Positions 8,261 to 15,844 of a stretch of 64,000 nucleotides of DNA are shown here, piece by piece. The stretch is from an uncultured Bacillota bacterium. Its GTDB lineage: Bacteria; Bacillota; Dehalobacteriia; UBA7702. The notes beneath the pieces are model-generated. The model did not search any database. It was not told the DNA's origin and saw only the letters and a list, made by a program, of their open reading frames with translations. The stretch spans positions 62,001 to 126,000 of the forward strand of contig CAKUYE010000003.1 in NCBI GenBank assembly GCA_934702375.1, written 5' to 3'. Position 1 is the first letter of the stretch, and each line of letters opens with the position of its first letter. The position numbers were made by a program, and so were the translations under genes.

Positions 8261-9091
8261 ATGGCTGATAAAAATGTTTATGTGATTACCGGTGGTGCCG
8301 GCGGCATTGGTCTTGCCGCTGCAAAGCAGTTTACGGATGGCATTGTTATGATCTCCGATGTTAATGCCGCTGCATTGGAAAAAGGAAAAGATGTTCTTAC
8401 CTCTGCGGGAATCGAAGCCGTAACGAAAGTGTGCGATATTTCTGACCGCGCCCAGGTTGAAGCAATGGCGAAAGAAGCCGCCGCTCTTGGAAATGTGAAG
8501 GGTGTTGTTCATTCTGCCGGTGTTTCCGGTGACTGCGGCAAGTTGGATCTGGTATTAAAAATCGATCTTTTAGGTACTTACTACCTCATTGAAGAATTTT
8601 TGAAAGTTATGGGTCAGGGAGGCTCCATGGTGTTGATCTCCTCTATGATGGCCGATGTAATTCCGCCCAATCCCGAACAGGATGCCTTGCTTGCCGCTCC
8701 GGATCAGGATGGCATTTTGGAAAAGCTTGCGCCTTTCTGCAATAATGACCCCCACTATGCTTACGATGTGACAAAACGCGGTGTTCGTTTAATGGCACAA
8801 AAATATGCCGCAGCCTTTGGGAAGAAGGGGGTTCGTATCAACTCTGTTTCCCCGGGAGTTATCATGACGGAAATGGCAATGAAGGCAGCAGAGGAGCATC
8901 CGGAACAGATGAAATTCATGGAATCCGTGGCACCTCTCGGTCGAAACGGCCGCCCCGAGGAAATTGCCGATGTTGTTTCTTATCTCTGCTCCGATAAAGC
9001 ATCCTTCATTACCGGCATTGATATCAAAGCTGATGGCGGCGCTATGAATGCTGTGATTGAATTTAAAAAACGACAGGCCGCTGCAAAATAA
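8261..9091 (+). CDS. Short-chain dehydrogenase/reductase (SDR), NAD(P)-dependent
   Basis: A 276-residue classical SDR. It shows the nucleotide-binding glycine motif TGGAGGIG (residues 10-17), an HSAG version of the NNAG motif, the catalytic Ser in VLISSMM, and Tyr/Lys in YAYDVTK. The insertion between the Ser and the Tyr (residues about 130-165, with PPNPEQD) is longer than usual and resembles the 3-alpha-hydroxysteroid dehydrogenase/carbonyl reductase branch. The C-terminus has the GIDIKADGG segment. AAAGGAG precedes the ATG. It stands after the ferredoxin-dependent enzyme but behind a hairpin, so it may be separately expressed. Substrate unknown. Confidence 0.88.
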   Translation: MADKNVYVITGGAGGIGLAAAKQFTDGIVMISDVNAAALEKGKDVLTSAGIEAVTKVCDISDRAQVEAMAKEAAALGNVKGVVHSAGVSGDCGKLDLVLKIDLLGTYYLIEEFLKVMGQGGSMVLISSMMADVIPPNPEQDALLAAPDQDGILEKLAPFCNNDPHYAYDVTKRGVRLMAQKYAAAFGKKGVRINSVSPGVIMTEMAMKAAEEHPEQMKFMESVAPLGRNGRPEEIADVVSYLCSDKASFITGIDIKADGGAMNAVIEFKKRQAAAK

Positions 9092-9116
9092 CGGCCTGTG
9101 AAATGAGGTTTTTCTC

Positions 9117-10112
9117 TTGAGTTTTCAGCTCGTAGAAATGTATGTGATTTGGCTGGTCTTTTACGGTGTGGTCGGTTGGCTTTACGAAAGTTTTATCTGC
9201 TCTGTAGATGCCCGCAAATGGATTAATCGCGGTTTTTTAAACGGTCCCTATTGTCCGATCTATGGATTTGGCGCTGTATTTGATATCCTTTTGTTGGGGC
9301 ATATCCAAAATCCGGTGGCATTGTTTTTCCTTGGAGTCGTTGTAACTTGCTCTTTGGAGTATCTGACTTCTTATCTGATGGAAAAATTGTTCCATGCTCG
9401 GTGGTGGGATTATTCGGAACGAAAATTTAATATCAACGGACGTGTCTGTCTTCTCGGTGCCGTGGTATTCGGTCTTTTTTCCGTGGTTCTTATTAAGGTG
9501 ATCCATCCCATCGTGGTTTATTATACCGAGCTTTTGCCGGCTTGGGCCATTCATTGTTTGGCAGCATTTTTGTTTCTCGGTGTGGCGGTGGATACCATCG
9601 TTACCGTTGGCGGCTTTGCCGGTTTCAATGAACGGTTGAAGGAATTTGAATCTGCGGTAGAGCAGGCAAAAGCCGAAAGTCCACGTTACCAGGAGCTTTC
9701 CGCAAACCTGGAACGATTGAAGGAAGAAGCCGGAGAAAAATTACGTACCGCTCTGGCGGCGGAAAAACGCAAAGTTTCTTTGGCCGTTGTTCGTGGCGAA
9801 TATCGTCCTTTTGCCAAAGGGCTTAATGGTCAGCAACGCCGTATGCTCAAGGCCTTTCCCCATTTGAGATCGGTTTCTCATAACAATGCATTGAAGGATC
9901 TGCGAGAAGCCTTGAAAAATTTAGATCTGAAGGAAAAGCTTGAAGAAAAGAAAGAAGCCTTGGAAACAAAACTGGATTCCAAAAAGGAAGAGATCTCCAC
10001 AATGATTGACTCCAAAAAGGATGTTTTGGAAAACAAGCTCACTTCTCAAAAAGAGCTTTTCGATACGAAATTGGAACAGAAAAAAGAAGAGATTCGCCGA
10101 AAAAAAGAATAA
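9117..10112 (+). CDS. Membrane protein of the putative ABC-transporter type IV family (PF06541-like) with a charged coiled-coil tail
   Basis: A 331-residue protein with four to five membrane segments in its first 170 residues and the family signature GWLYESFICS...NRGFLNGPYCPIYGFGA. The second half is highly charged and predicted to be helical, ending in repeated Lys/Glu-rich heptads (EKKEALETKLDSKKEE, IDSKKDVLENKLTSQK). Those repeats look like tandem copies of an 11-14 residue unit. The only well-placed start is a TTG at 9117, nine bases after ATGAGG. Family function is not established. It follows the dehydrogenase by 25 bases and ends facing the minus-strand genes across a pair of large inverted repeats. 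Confidence 0.8.
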   Translation: MSFQLVEMYVIWLVFYGVVGWLYESFICSVDARKWINRGFLNGPYCPIYGFGAVFDILLLGHIQNPVALFFLGVVVTCSLEYLTSYLMEKLFHARWWDYSERKFNINGRVCLLGAVVFGLFSVVLIKVIHPIVVYYTELLPAWAIHCLAAFLFLGVAVDTIVTVGGFAGFNERLKEFESAVEQAKAESPRYQELSANLERLKEEAGEKLRTALAAEKRKVSLAVVRGEYRPFAKGLNGQQRRMLKAFPHLRSVSHNNALKDLREALKNLDLKEKLEEKKEALETKLDSKKEEISTMIDSKKDVLENKLTSQKELFDTKLEQKKEEIRRKKE

Positions 10113-10133
10113 TGTTTTTTACTGCTTCCCTTG

Positions 10134-10179
10134 TGATATGTACCCCAATACTGAGTGTCCGGTATTGGGGTACATATCA
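10134..10179. repeat. Perfect 18-bp inverted repeat between convergent genes
   Basis: TGATATGTACCCCAATAC (10134-10151) is exactly complementary to 10162-10179, with a 10-base loop. It lies where the + strand membrane-protein gene and the - strand genes converge. No T run follows on either strand, so it is not a typical intrinsic terminator. It could be a REP-like element. Confidence 0.85.
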
Positions 10180-10192
10180 ATTTGTCAATGCC

Positions 10193-10251
10193 TTTTCTAA
10201 CCGTTTTCTGACCAAATCTAACCATAAAGGTGGTTAGATTTGGTTAGAAAA
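10193..10251. repeat. Nested inverted repeats with CTAACC units
   Basis: ACCAAATCTAACCA (10211-10224) is exactly complementary to 10231-10244 across 6 bases. An outer arm TTTTCTAACC (10193-10202) can also pair with GGTTAGAAAA (10242-10251). The outer and inner arms share GGT, so two mutually exclusive hairpins are possible. Together with the 18-bp repeat just upstream this makes a compound palindromic block with no coding content. Confidence 0.8.
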
Positions 10252-10264
10252 ACATTTTTGCAGG

Positions 10265-10444
10265 TTATTGCTTGCGTGCCAGGGCGTAGTCGTCCAGAAA
10301 GCGGTAGTAGGGGCAGCTTTCTGTGGCGTAGCTGAGGAAATCTTCCATTTCATCCTGATCCAGATCCACCAGACAGATATAGCAATCGCTGAAATCATCG
10401 TAGATGTAGTTCATGCAGTCATCGCAACAGCATTTTTTACTCAT
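10265..10444 (-). CDS. Small cysteine-rich protein (DUF6472-like)
   Basis: A 59-residue protein starting MSKKCCCDDCMNYIYDD and ending in DDYALARKQ. The layout (two Cys pairs at the N-terminus, a LDQDEMEDFLS core, and CPYYRFLDDY) matches my memory of the small Clostridia family DUF6472. The cysteines suggest binding of Zn or an Fe-S cluster. The ATG overlaps the last codons of the upstream - strand gene by 8 bases, so it is translationally coupled to it. Function unknown. Confidence 0.75.
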   Translation of the reverse strand: MSKKCCCDDCMNYIYDDFSDCYICLVDLDQDEMEDFLSYATESCPYYRFLDDYALARKQ

Positions 10445-11180
10445 GACATTCCTCCTCGGAGAGATACCCCTTTTCTCTTTCCAGAATGGCCGGGTTGGCT
10501 GCCAGCTCTCCGGTGGCATGGACGATGATTCCGCTTTGCAGTAAATCTTCCTGCCCTTCGGGAACGAGCTTGTCCGGGAATACGATCTCGATGTCGCCCT
10601 GCTCTGTATGGAGCAGACCAAACAGGAAACGGGTCATGGTGCCGCCCATGTAAGTGGTTTCTCCTCGGCGGAAGCCGATGGCTTCGCCCCAAATATCTAC
10701 GGTATCCCCTTCTGCCGGGGTGATTTTACCCAAGGCTTCTCCTGCCTTTTCCGCGGCTTCCGCCGGGGGGTAAAAGGCAAGGGTTTCGGGATAGGCGGCG
10801 ACTTGAACTTTAAGGGTGGTACCTTCGCGGTAGTCCGTCAGAATATCGCCGTTGATCAGGGGGAGGGGCAGAATTTCGCCGTTGTTATCAATGATTAGGG
10901 TTTTGGCGGTGATGTCCTCCGACTCTTTGCATCCTTGAATTGTGCAGTCCCAAAGGCAGCAGCCTTTGGCGTGGGAATCAAAGCCGGTGATATAATCCAG
11001 GTCTTTTTCTTTGTCGTAAGCGGTACGGATTACGAGAATCATATCGCCCATATGAAAATTGATATAGTTGCCGTGGGCACCGGGGATCTTAACTCCCTTG
11101 GTCACGGCTTTTTTTACGATTTTCCCAAAAAGATCCGGTGTGAGAAAATCCAGTTGAAAGCTTTGCAGATGATCGGGCAT
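10437..11180 (-). CDS. Conserved hypothetical protein, 247 residues
   Basis: I do not recognise a family. The protein is soluble, acidic and rich in beta-type segments, with one cysteine cluster (KGCCLWDCTIQGC, about residues 71-83) that could bind a metal. No signal peptide or membrane segment is seen. The start at 11180 has GGAGC upstream on the minus strand. It is coupled to the small cysteine-rich protein downstream, which shares the theme of clustered cysteines. Confidence 0.7.
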   Translation of the reverse strand: MPDHLQSFQLDFLTPDLFGKIVKKAVTKGVKIPGAHGNYINFHMGDMILVIRTAYDKEKDLDYITGFDSHAKGCCLWDCTIQGCKESEDITAKTLIIDNNGEILPLPLINGDILTDYREGTTLKVQVAAYPETLAFYPPAEAAEKAGEALGKITPAEGDTVDIWGEAIGFRRGETTYMGGTMTRFLFGLLHTEQGDIEIVFPDKLVPEGQEDLLQSGIIVHATGELAANPAILEREKGYLSEEECHE

Positions 11181-11267
11181 GGTGCAGCTCCTTTATTTTG
11201 ATATAGTCTGTAAAAGAAAGTATAACGGAATTTATCCCTTTTTTCAATAGACGCTGTTGTTTTCTTT

Positions 11268-11276
11268 TGTTATAAT
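11268..11276 (+). promoter_or_regulatory. Extended -10 promoter for the GIY-YIG gene
   Basis: TGTTATAAT, an extended -10, ends 20 bases before the GIY-YIG start codon. TAGACG at 11248-11253 lies at the right distance for a poor -35. Confidence 0.55.
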
Positions 11277-11296
11277 AGAAAAATAAAGGGGGCAAT

Positions 11297-11623
11297 ATGG
11301 CTTATCTGTACATTGTGTTATGCGAGGGAAATACATATTATACAGGCATTGCGGTAGATATCAATCGTCGCCTGGCAGAACATATGGAGCGTGGAAAAAA
11401 GTGCGCACGGTACACTCGGGCACACCCGGTGAAAAGGCTTGTCGCCTTGTGGCAAACGGATAGCTATGCCCATGCCGCAAAGGGAGAATATGCGGTAAAA
11501 AAACTTTCCCGCTCAAAAAAAGAGTACCTTATCCGCCACCCTGAGCAGCTGTGTTTGATGTGTCCGGCATTAAATCTCCTGGAGTTTAAAGTATGTGAAT
11601 TTGCGGCTTTGGATGGTGAATAA
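11297..11623 (+). CDS. GIY-YIG domain protein (YhbQ/UPF0213-like)
   Basis: A 108-residue single-domain protein. The N-terminal YLYIVLCEGNTYYTGIA carries the GIY-YIG motif in the form YIV...YTG, followed by the conserved Arg in DINRRLAEH and the segment KCARYTRAHPVKRL. Members of this short family are predicted nucleases whose physiological role is mostly unknown. AAAGGGGG precedes the ATG. The gene stands alone with its own promoter. It is about 15-25 residues longer than the shortest members because of a C-terminal tail. Confidence 0.85.
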   Translation: MAYLYIVLCEGNTYYTGIAVDINRRLAEHMERGKKCARYTRAHPVKRLVALWQTDSYAHAAKGEYAVKKLSRSKKEYLIRHPEQLCLMCPALNLLEFKVCEFAALDGE

Positions 11624-11653
11624 TTTTCTCCGAATTAATTTCAGGTAAAAATA

Positions 11654-11682
11654 TTGACATTTCGCTGTAGCTGTGGTATAAT
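11654..11682 (+). promoter_or_regulatory. Consensus sigma-A promoter for the alcohol dehydrogenase leader
   Basis: TTGACA (11654-11659), a 17-base spacer and TATAAT (11677-11682), with TG just before the -10. All twelve positions match consensus. Transcription should begin near 11689, leaving a leader of about 295 bases before the dehydrogenase. Confidence 0.85.
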
Positions 11683-11689
11683 TATATAC

Positions 11690-11983
11690 AGATAGAAAAT
11701 ACCCGGCGGCGGTGTGCCGAGTCGTTGTCCGGGGTTATGGTTCATAAAAGGGAAAAGAATGAAAATTAAATATTTATGAAATTGGCTGTTATATTATGCA
11801 TGAAATGGAGCGACGCTCCATTTCATGCCGCAGTCTCTTACTTCGCTCATTTATGTTTGGCAGAATTCTTATGGGAAAAGCACTTTTGGCCGGCCCCAAA
11901 GCGTTTTCCGTGGGTAAAAGAGTGTTTTTTTATTGCAAATTAGCCGAAGGGGTTGCCCTGAGGCATTAGGAGGTAGATTTATT
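11690..11983 (+). other. Long structured mRNA leader of the alcohol dehydrogenase gene
   Basis: This stretch has no convincing gene. It holds (1) a GC-rich element with CCCGG at 11702-11706 and CCGGGG at 11729-11734; (2) a six-codon ORF at 11759-11779 and an overlapping 55-codon ORF at 11776-11943; (3) a 31-base palindrome centred on 11816, with 15-bp perfect arms including GAAATGGAGCG; (4) a hairpin near 11873-11913 pairing GGGAAAAG with CGTTTTCC, followed by a run of seven T at 11925-11931. The T run and hairpin resemble an intrinsic terminator inside the leader. I cannot assign a known riboswitch class. Confidence 0.5.
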
Positions 11984-13138
11984 ATGACAGTATCTTATTT
12001 CATGCCGAATCGTAGTTATTTTGGCGCCGGGTGCATCGCAGAGCTGAGCGGCTTGTCTCAAAGCTTTGGGATGAAAAAACCGATGATCGTAACGGATCAT
12101 GTTTTAGCGGAGTTGGGCATGGTCGATAAGATCCGGGCAATACTTGATGATGCCGGGATCGAGTGCGATGTGTTTGCTCAGGTCGAGCCAAATCCTACCG
12201 ATACTACGGTTGCAAAAGGTGTCGCGCAATATCAAGCCCAGGGCTGTGACGGTTTGATTTCATTGGGTGGTGGTTCTCCCCATGATTGTGCGAAAGCGAT
12301 TGGCATCGTTCTTGCCAACGGTGGAACGATCCGAGACTATGAGGGTGTTGATAAATCAACAAAGAATATGGTTCCGTTTGTTGCCGTGAATACGACGGCG
12401 GGTACTGCAGCGGAAATGACACGTTTTGCGATCATCACGGACACCGATCGTCATGTGAAAATGCCCATTATTGACTGGCGCACAACGCCTTTGGCTGCAA
12501 TCAACGATCCGGAATTTATGATTGGAATGCCTACATCTCTTACGGCTGCAACCGGTATGGATGCTTTGACCCATGCCATCGAAGCCTATGTGTCTACCGC
12601 AGCGAATCCTCTCACTGATTGTGCAGCCTTAAAGGCGATAACTATGATTGCCGAATTTTTGCCGAGAGCATTTGCCAATGGTGAAGATCTGGAAGCCAGA
12701 GATCAAATGGCATATGCTCAATATCTTGCCGGCGTTGCATTTAATAATGCTTCCCTTGGGTATGTTCATGCGATGGCACACCAGCTGGGTGGAATGTATG
12801 ATTTACCCCACGGCGTTTGCAATGCGGTATTGCTGCCCCATGTATGCGAATTTAATATCGTTGCTCGTATGGAGCGGTTTGCGGATATTGCAGCTGCTCT
12901 CGGAGAAGAAGTGGAAGGCCTTGCACCCTATGAAGCTGCGGTAAAAGCCATTGAAGCCGTTAAAAAATTGAATCGTCTTTTAGAAATTCCCAGGAATTTA
13001 GAGGAACTGGGAGTCAAACCGGAGGACTTCTCTGTTATGGCAGATCATGCCAAAGCCGATGCCTGCTGCCTCACGAATCCTCGAAAGGCAACAAAAGAGC
13101 AGGTTATTGACATCTATCGTCGAGCTTACGAAGGATAA
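11984..13138 (+). CDS. Iron-containing alcohol dehydrogenase (group III)
   Basis: A 384-residue NAD(P)-dependent dehydrogenase. The N-terminal Rossmann-like half has GGGSPHDCAKAIG (about residues 96-108), the family cofactor motif. The C-terminal helical half has the iron-binding pattern with Asp in GMDALTHAIEAYVS and His residues in HAMAHQLGGMYDLPHGVCNAVLLPHV, both signatures of methanol/1,3-propanediol/ethanol dehydrogenases. The start at ATG 11984 is supported by TAGGAGG 8 bases upstream. It is monocistronic, with a consensus promoter, a 295-base leader and a strong terminator. An alcohol dehydrogenase of this family could serve methanol or short-alcohol metabolism, but the substrate is not readable. 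Confidence 0.93.
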   Translation: MTVSYFMPNRSYFGAGCIAELSGLSQSFGMKKPMIVTDHVLAELGMVDKIRAILDDAGIECDVFAQVEPNPTDTTVAKGVAQYQAQGCDGLISLGGGSPHDCAKAIGIVLANGGTIRDYEGVDKSTKNMVPFVAVNTTAGTAAEMTRFAIITDTDRHVKMPIIDWRTTPLAAINDPEFMIGMPTSLTAATGMDALTHAIEAYVSTAANPLTDCAALKAITMIAEFLPRAFANGEDLEARDQMAYAQYLAGVAFNNASLGYVHAMAHQLGGMYDLPHGVCNAVLLPHVCEFNIVARMERFADIAAALGEEVEGLAPYEAAVKAIEAVKKLNRLLEIPRNLEELGVKPEDFSVMADHAKADACCLTNPRKATKEQVIDIYRRAYEG

Positions 13139-13146
13139 AAACCGTG

Positions 13147-13182
13147 AAAGCAGCTCCGAAAAGATTTCGGGGCTGCTTTTTT
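13147..13182 (+). terminator. Intrinsic terminator after the alcohol dehydrogenase gene
   Basis: AAAGCAGCTCCGAAA (13147-13161) pairs with TTTCGGGGCTGCTTT (13165-13179), one pair being G-U, around a 3-base loop. The stem runs into a T tract. It separates the dehydrogenase from the riboswitch operon. Confidence 0.85.
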
Positions 13183-13214
13183 GTCAATGATTGAGAAAAA
13201 TTTGTCGATTTTGG

Positions 13215-13243
13215 TTGACATGATTTTTTGTTTTTGGTATAAT
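13215..13243 (+). promoter_or_regulatory. Consensus sigma-A promoter for the cobalamin-riboswitch operon
   Basis: TTGACA (13215-13220), a 17-base spacer and TATAAT (13238-13243) preceded by TGG. It places the transcription start a few bases after 13248, just before the riboswitch. Confidence 0.85.
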
Positions 13244-13267
13244 CTTCTATAATGAAATGAAATATGT

Positions 13268-13425
13268 TTTACGGTGCCTCGGGAGAGGAGAATAGGGAAA
13301 CAGGTTAGATTCCTGTACGGACCCGCCGCTGTGAGCAGCTGTTGATACCGCATAATGCCATTGCGAAAGCGAGAAGGCGCGGCAATTCGGATAAAGCTGT
13401 AAGTCAGAAGACCTGCCATAAAACG
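13268..13425 (+). ncRNA. Cobalamin riboswitch aptamer
   Basis: The conserved landmarks occur in order: GGTGCC near 13273, AATAGGGAAACAGGT near 13291, GATTCCTGTACGGACCCGCC (13308-13327), the B12-box core CGCTGTGA, and near the end AAGTCAGAAGACCTGCC (13401-13417), the signature of the class. Both ends lie between a consensus promoter and an intrinsic terminator, so it is positioned to stop transcription of the downstream ECF/UbiD operon when corrinoid is plentiful. Confidence 0.9.
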
Positions 13426-13445
13426 AATGATCTCGAAATGAAGGT

Positions 13446-13495
13446 AAAGTTTCGGTAGAATGTGTTCTTTTCGCATTCCACCGAAACTTTTTTAT
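13446..13495 (+). terminator. Riboswitch-controlled intrinsic terminator
   Basis: AAAGTTTCGG (13446-13455) pairs exactly with CCGAAACTTT (13481-13490). The inner part (TAGAATGTG with CGCATTCCA) extends the stem, and the right arm runs into TTTTTATTTT. It lies 20 bases after the aptamer and 25 before the first gene, as expected for a transcriptional-off expression platform. Confidence 0.88.
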
Positions 13496-13519
13496 TTTGC
13501 CCAATGGAGGATTTGAGCT

Positions 13520-14989
13520 GTGTGTACCGATATCGTTATGGACGTAAAAATTGACCGATTGACCTTTCCGCCATCGGAACAAGCCGTGCTCCGGGATATT
13601 GATTTTACCGTGAATGCCGGTGATTTTATTGCCGTTGTCGGAGAGCCTGCCGGCGGAAAAAGCATTTTGCTCCATGGGATAACCGGGGCGGCAGTAAAAT
13701 TTTATAATGGGGTTCTGGATGGAAAGGTTTGCGTTTTTGAACGGGATATGGCAGAGGTCCCCTTGCCGGAGGTTTGTGATTTTCTTGGCTTTATGTTTCA
13801 GGAACCCCAAAATCAGATTGTAAGTATTTCTGTTGCGGAAGAGGTTGGTTTTGGCATTGCAAACAGAGGTTGTTCCCGACAAGAGATTCGGGAGCGTACC
13901 GCAGAAGCACTCTCCTATGTCGGCTTAACCGGTTTAGAGGATCGCGCGACCTATTCTCTTTCCGGTGGTCAGGCTCAACGCCTGGTACTGGCCAGCATCC
14001 TTGCGATGAAAACACCGATCCTGCTTCTGGATCAACCCGGTGCAGAGCTGGATTTTGCAGGAAAAAGGGAACTGTATCAGCATATCCGCAGGTTAAATCG
14101 GGAACAGGGAATCACCGTTATGATGGTTATGGATAATGGTATTGACCTTACTTCCTATGCCAATCGGGTCTTTGAAATGAAAGAAGGTCGGTTGACAGAA
14201 CATTCTCCGAGTTCTTATACACCTCATTGGCAATATCCGGAGCGAATACCCTCTGAGATCTGTCGGGATGAGAAAATCGTAGCCGTTGAGGGGGTGTCCT
14301 TTTCCTATAAAGGAAATAATGTTGGTTGTTCTTCGATCAATGCGGCGATATATCGCGGGGAGTTTATTTCACTTATGGGCAAGAATGGCTCCGGGAAAAC
14401 GACGCTGATTAAGCTGATCGAAGGTCTGCTTTCTCCGGATTCCGGGGAAATCTCGGTTCTGGGACATAAAATGACGAAAAAAACGGCGGCGGAAATTCGC
14501 CGTAATATCGGTTTCCTTTTTCAAAATCCGGATTTTCAGATCTTTTCTTCGTCCGTCTATGAGGAAGTGGCCTTTGGTTTGAGGGGGAGCTCTCTTTCGG
14601 AAGAAGAAAAAAATCAACGCGTGGAAGAAATTCTGGAAATGGTAGGTCTAAAGGCGTTAAAGGATATTCATCCTCAAACACTTAGCCGCAGTCAACGGCA
14701 AAAGTTAGCCTTTGCTTCTGCTTTGGTGCATCGTCCCAGACTTTTAATTGCCGATGAGCCTACGGCCGGTCTCAGTGAGACCGACAGTATCGCGTTAATG
14801 GATCTGTTGGGTGATTTTGCTTTAAACGGCGGTACTGTTTTACTGGTGACCCATGACCCGGTGCTGGCAAAGATCTATTCGGATCGCATTCTGGTATTGG
14901 CAGATCATCATCTTGTGGGTGACTACGAAAGAGAACGCTTTTCTGAAATCACCGAGGAAATGCTGCTGGGAGGAGGGGATGAAGAATGA
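13520..14989 (+). CDS. Energy-coupling factor (ECF) transporter ATPase, two fused nucleotide-binding domains
   Basis: A 489-residue protein with two ABC ATPase domains (about residues 5-225 and 255-480) in one chain, equivalent to EcfA1 plus EcfA2. Domain 1 has Walker A GEPAGGKS, signature LSGGQAQR and Walker B LLLDQPGAELD, where Gln replaces the usual catalytic Glu. Domain 2 has Walker A GKNGSGKTT, an altered signature LSRSQRQK and a normal Walker B LIADEPTAG. Domain 1 Walker B and domain 2 signature would share one composite site, so one ATP site looks degenerate and the other canonical. The GTG start has GGAGG nine bases upstream. It is the first gene after the cobalamin riboswitch and overlaps EcfT by 4 bases. 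Confidence 0.92.
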   Translation: MCTDIVMDVKIDRLTFPPSEQAVLRDIDFTVNAGDFIAVVGEPAGGKSILLHGITGAAVKFYNGVLDGKVCVFERDMAEVPLPEVCDFLGFMFQEPQNQIVSISVAEEVGFGIANRGCSRQEIRERTAEALSYVGLTGLEDRATYSLSGGQAQRLVLASILAMKTPILLLDQPGAELDFAGKRELYQHIRRLNREQGITVMMVMDNGIDLTSYANRVFEMKEGRLTEHSPSSYTPHWQYPERIPSEICRDEKIVAVEGVSFSYKGNNVGCSSINAAIYRGEFISLMGKNGSGKTTLIKLIEGLLSPDSGEISVLGHKMTKKTAAEIRRNIGFLFQNPDFQIFSSSVYEEVAFGLRGSSLSEEEKNQRVEEILEMVGLKALKDIHPQTLSRSQRQKLAFASALVHRPRLLIADEPTAGLSETDSIALMDLLGDFALNGGTVLLVTHDPVLAKIYSDRILVLADHHLVGDYERERFSEITEEMLLGGGDEE

Positions 14990-15717
14990 GAATGATCGAT
15001 CGAGTTGACCCTCGGCTTAAGCTGATCTGGTGCCTCGTGCTCCTCTTTACCGCACTGCTTGCTCACCATATCCTCACGGAAGTTGTTCTTTTGTTGGTGA
15101 TCCTTCTGACGGATCTGGCTTTTACCCGGGATTTGAAAAAGTACAAAGTTCTTATTGTGATTTTTCTTATCGTCGCTTCGCAGATCTATGTGATGCAGCT
15201 CCTCTTTGGCAGGGAAGGGGAACTGATTTGGAAATGGTGGATCATTTCGGTGTACAGCGGCTCCATTCCTGCGGCAACCTTAGGGACTTTGCGTACCGTG
15301 GCGGTTTCCTTCGCAGCCATTCAAATGATTTGTTGGACCTCTGCGGAAGATGTTGTTTTGATGCTGCGGAGCTGGCATGTACCCTATCGTTATGCCATGT
15401 TGGTTACCATGGCCCAACGGTTTTTCCCATTATTAAAAGGGGAATATCAATCCATTGTTCAAAGTCAGGCCGTAAGAGGCGTTGCCACAGATACGGTATG
15501 GCAAAAGATTAAGGTGCTGCCGATGACTTTTTTGCCCTTTCTCTATCGGGCCATCCGTCGTACTTCGGAAATTGCCCTTTCTATGGAGCTTCGGGGGTTT
15601 GGGCGCAGTAAGGAGCGGACTTTTATGAAAGATCTGCACTACCGTCCGGCAGAAATTGCCCTTAGCATCGCTTTGGTGCTGTTGTTTTTTGTTTTGAATA
15701 TTGTTTTTCATATTTAA
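14986..15717 (+). CDS. ECF transporter transmembrane subunit EcfT
   Basis: A 243-residue integral membrane protein with five or so hydrophobic segments. The C-terminal cytoplasmic part carries two x-R-G coupling motifs, QAVRGVATD (about residue 160) and SMELRGFGRS (about 198), that dock onto the ATPase grooves. The start overlaps the ATPase stop (ATGA). With the fused ATPase it forms the energising module; the membrane proteins encoded next are the likely substrate-capture components. The substrate is not shown by this subunit. Confidence 0.9.
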   Translation: MRMIDRVDPRLKLIWCLVLLFTALLAHHILTEVVLLLVILLTDLAFTRDLKKYKVLIVIFLIVASQIYVMQLLFGREGELIWKWWIISVYSGSIPAATLGTLRTVAVSFAAIQMICWTSAEDVVLMLRSWHVPYRYAMLVTMAQRFFPLLKGEYQSIVQSQAVRGVATDTVWQKIKVLPMTFLPFLYRAIRRTSEIALSMELRGFGRSKERTFMKDLHYRPAEIALSIALVLLFFVLNIVFHI

Positions 15718-15844
15718 TCAGATTAGTTAAGGAGAATAAAGATATGTCAGGAAATTGGCGATGTTGAAATTTAAAACAGGGTTGATGAAAACGTTACTTT
15801 GATTATGAATGCATTTATTTTTTATTTATGAAAGGAAAACCATC

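Noticed and set aside
11776..11943. 55-codon ORF in the alcohol dehydrogenase leader as a real gene
   Set aside because: Weak ribosome binding site, odd composition, and a perfect palindrome runs through it, which suggests RNA structure rather than protein coding.
15721..15770. Truncated remnant of the ubiD start (GGAGAATAAAGATATGTCAG) between ecfT and the first S component
   Set aside because: Similarity to the real ubiD start covers only the ribosome binding site and a few codons, and the frame ends after seven codons. It could be chance.
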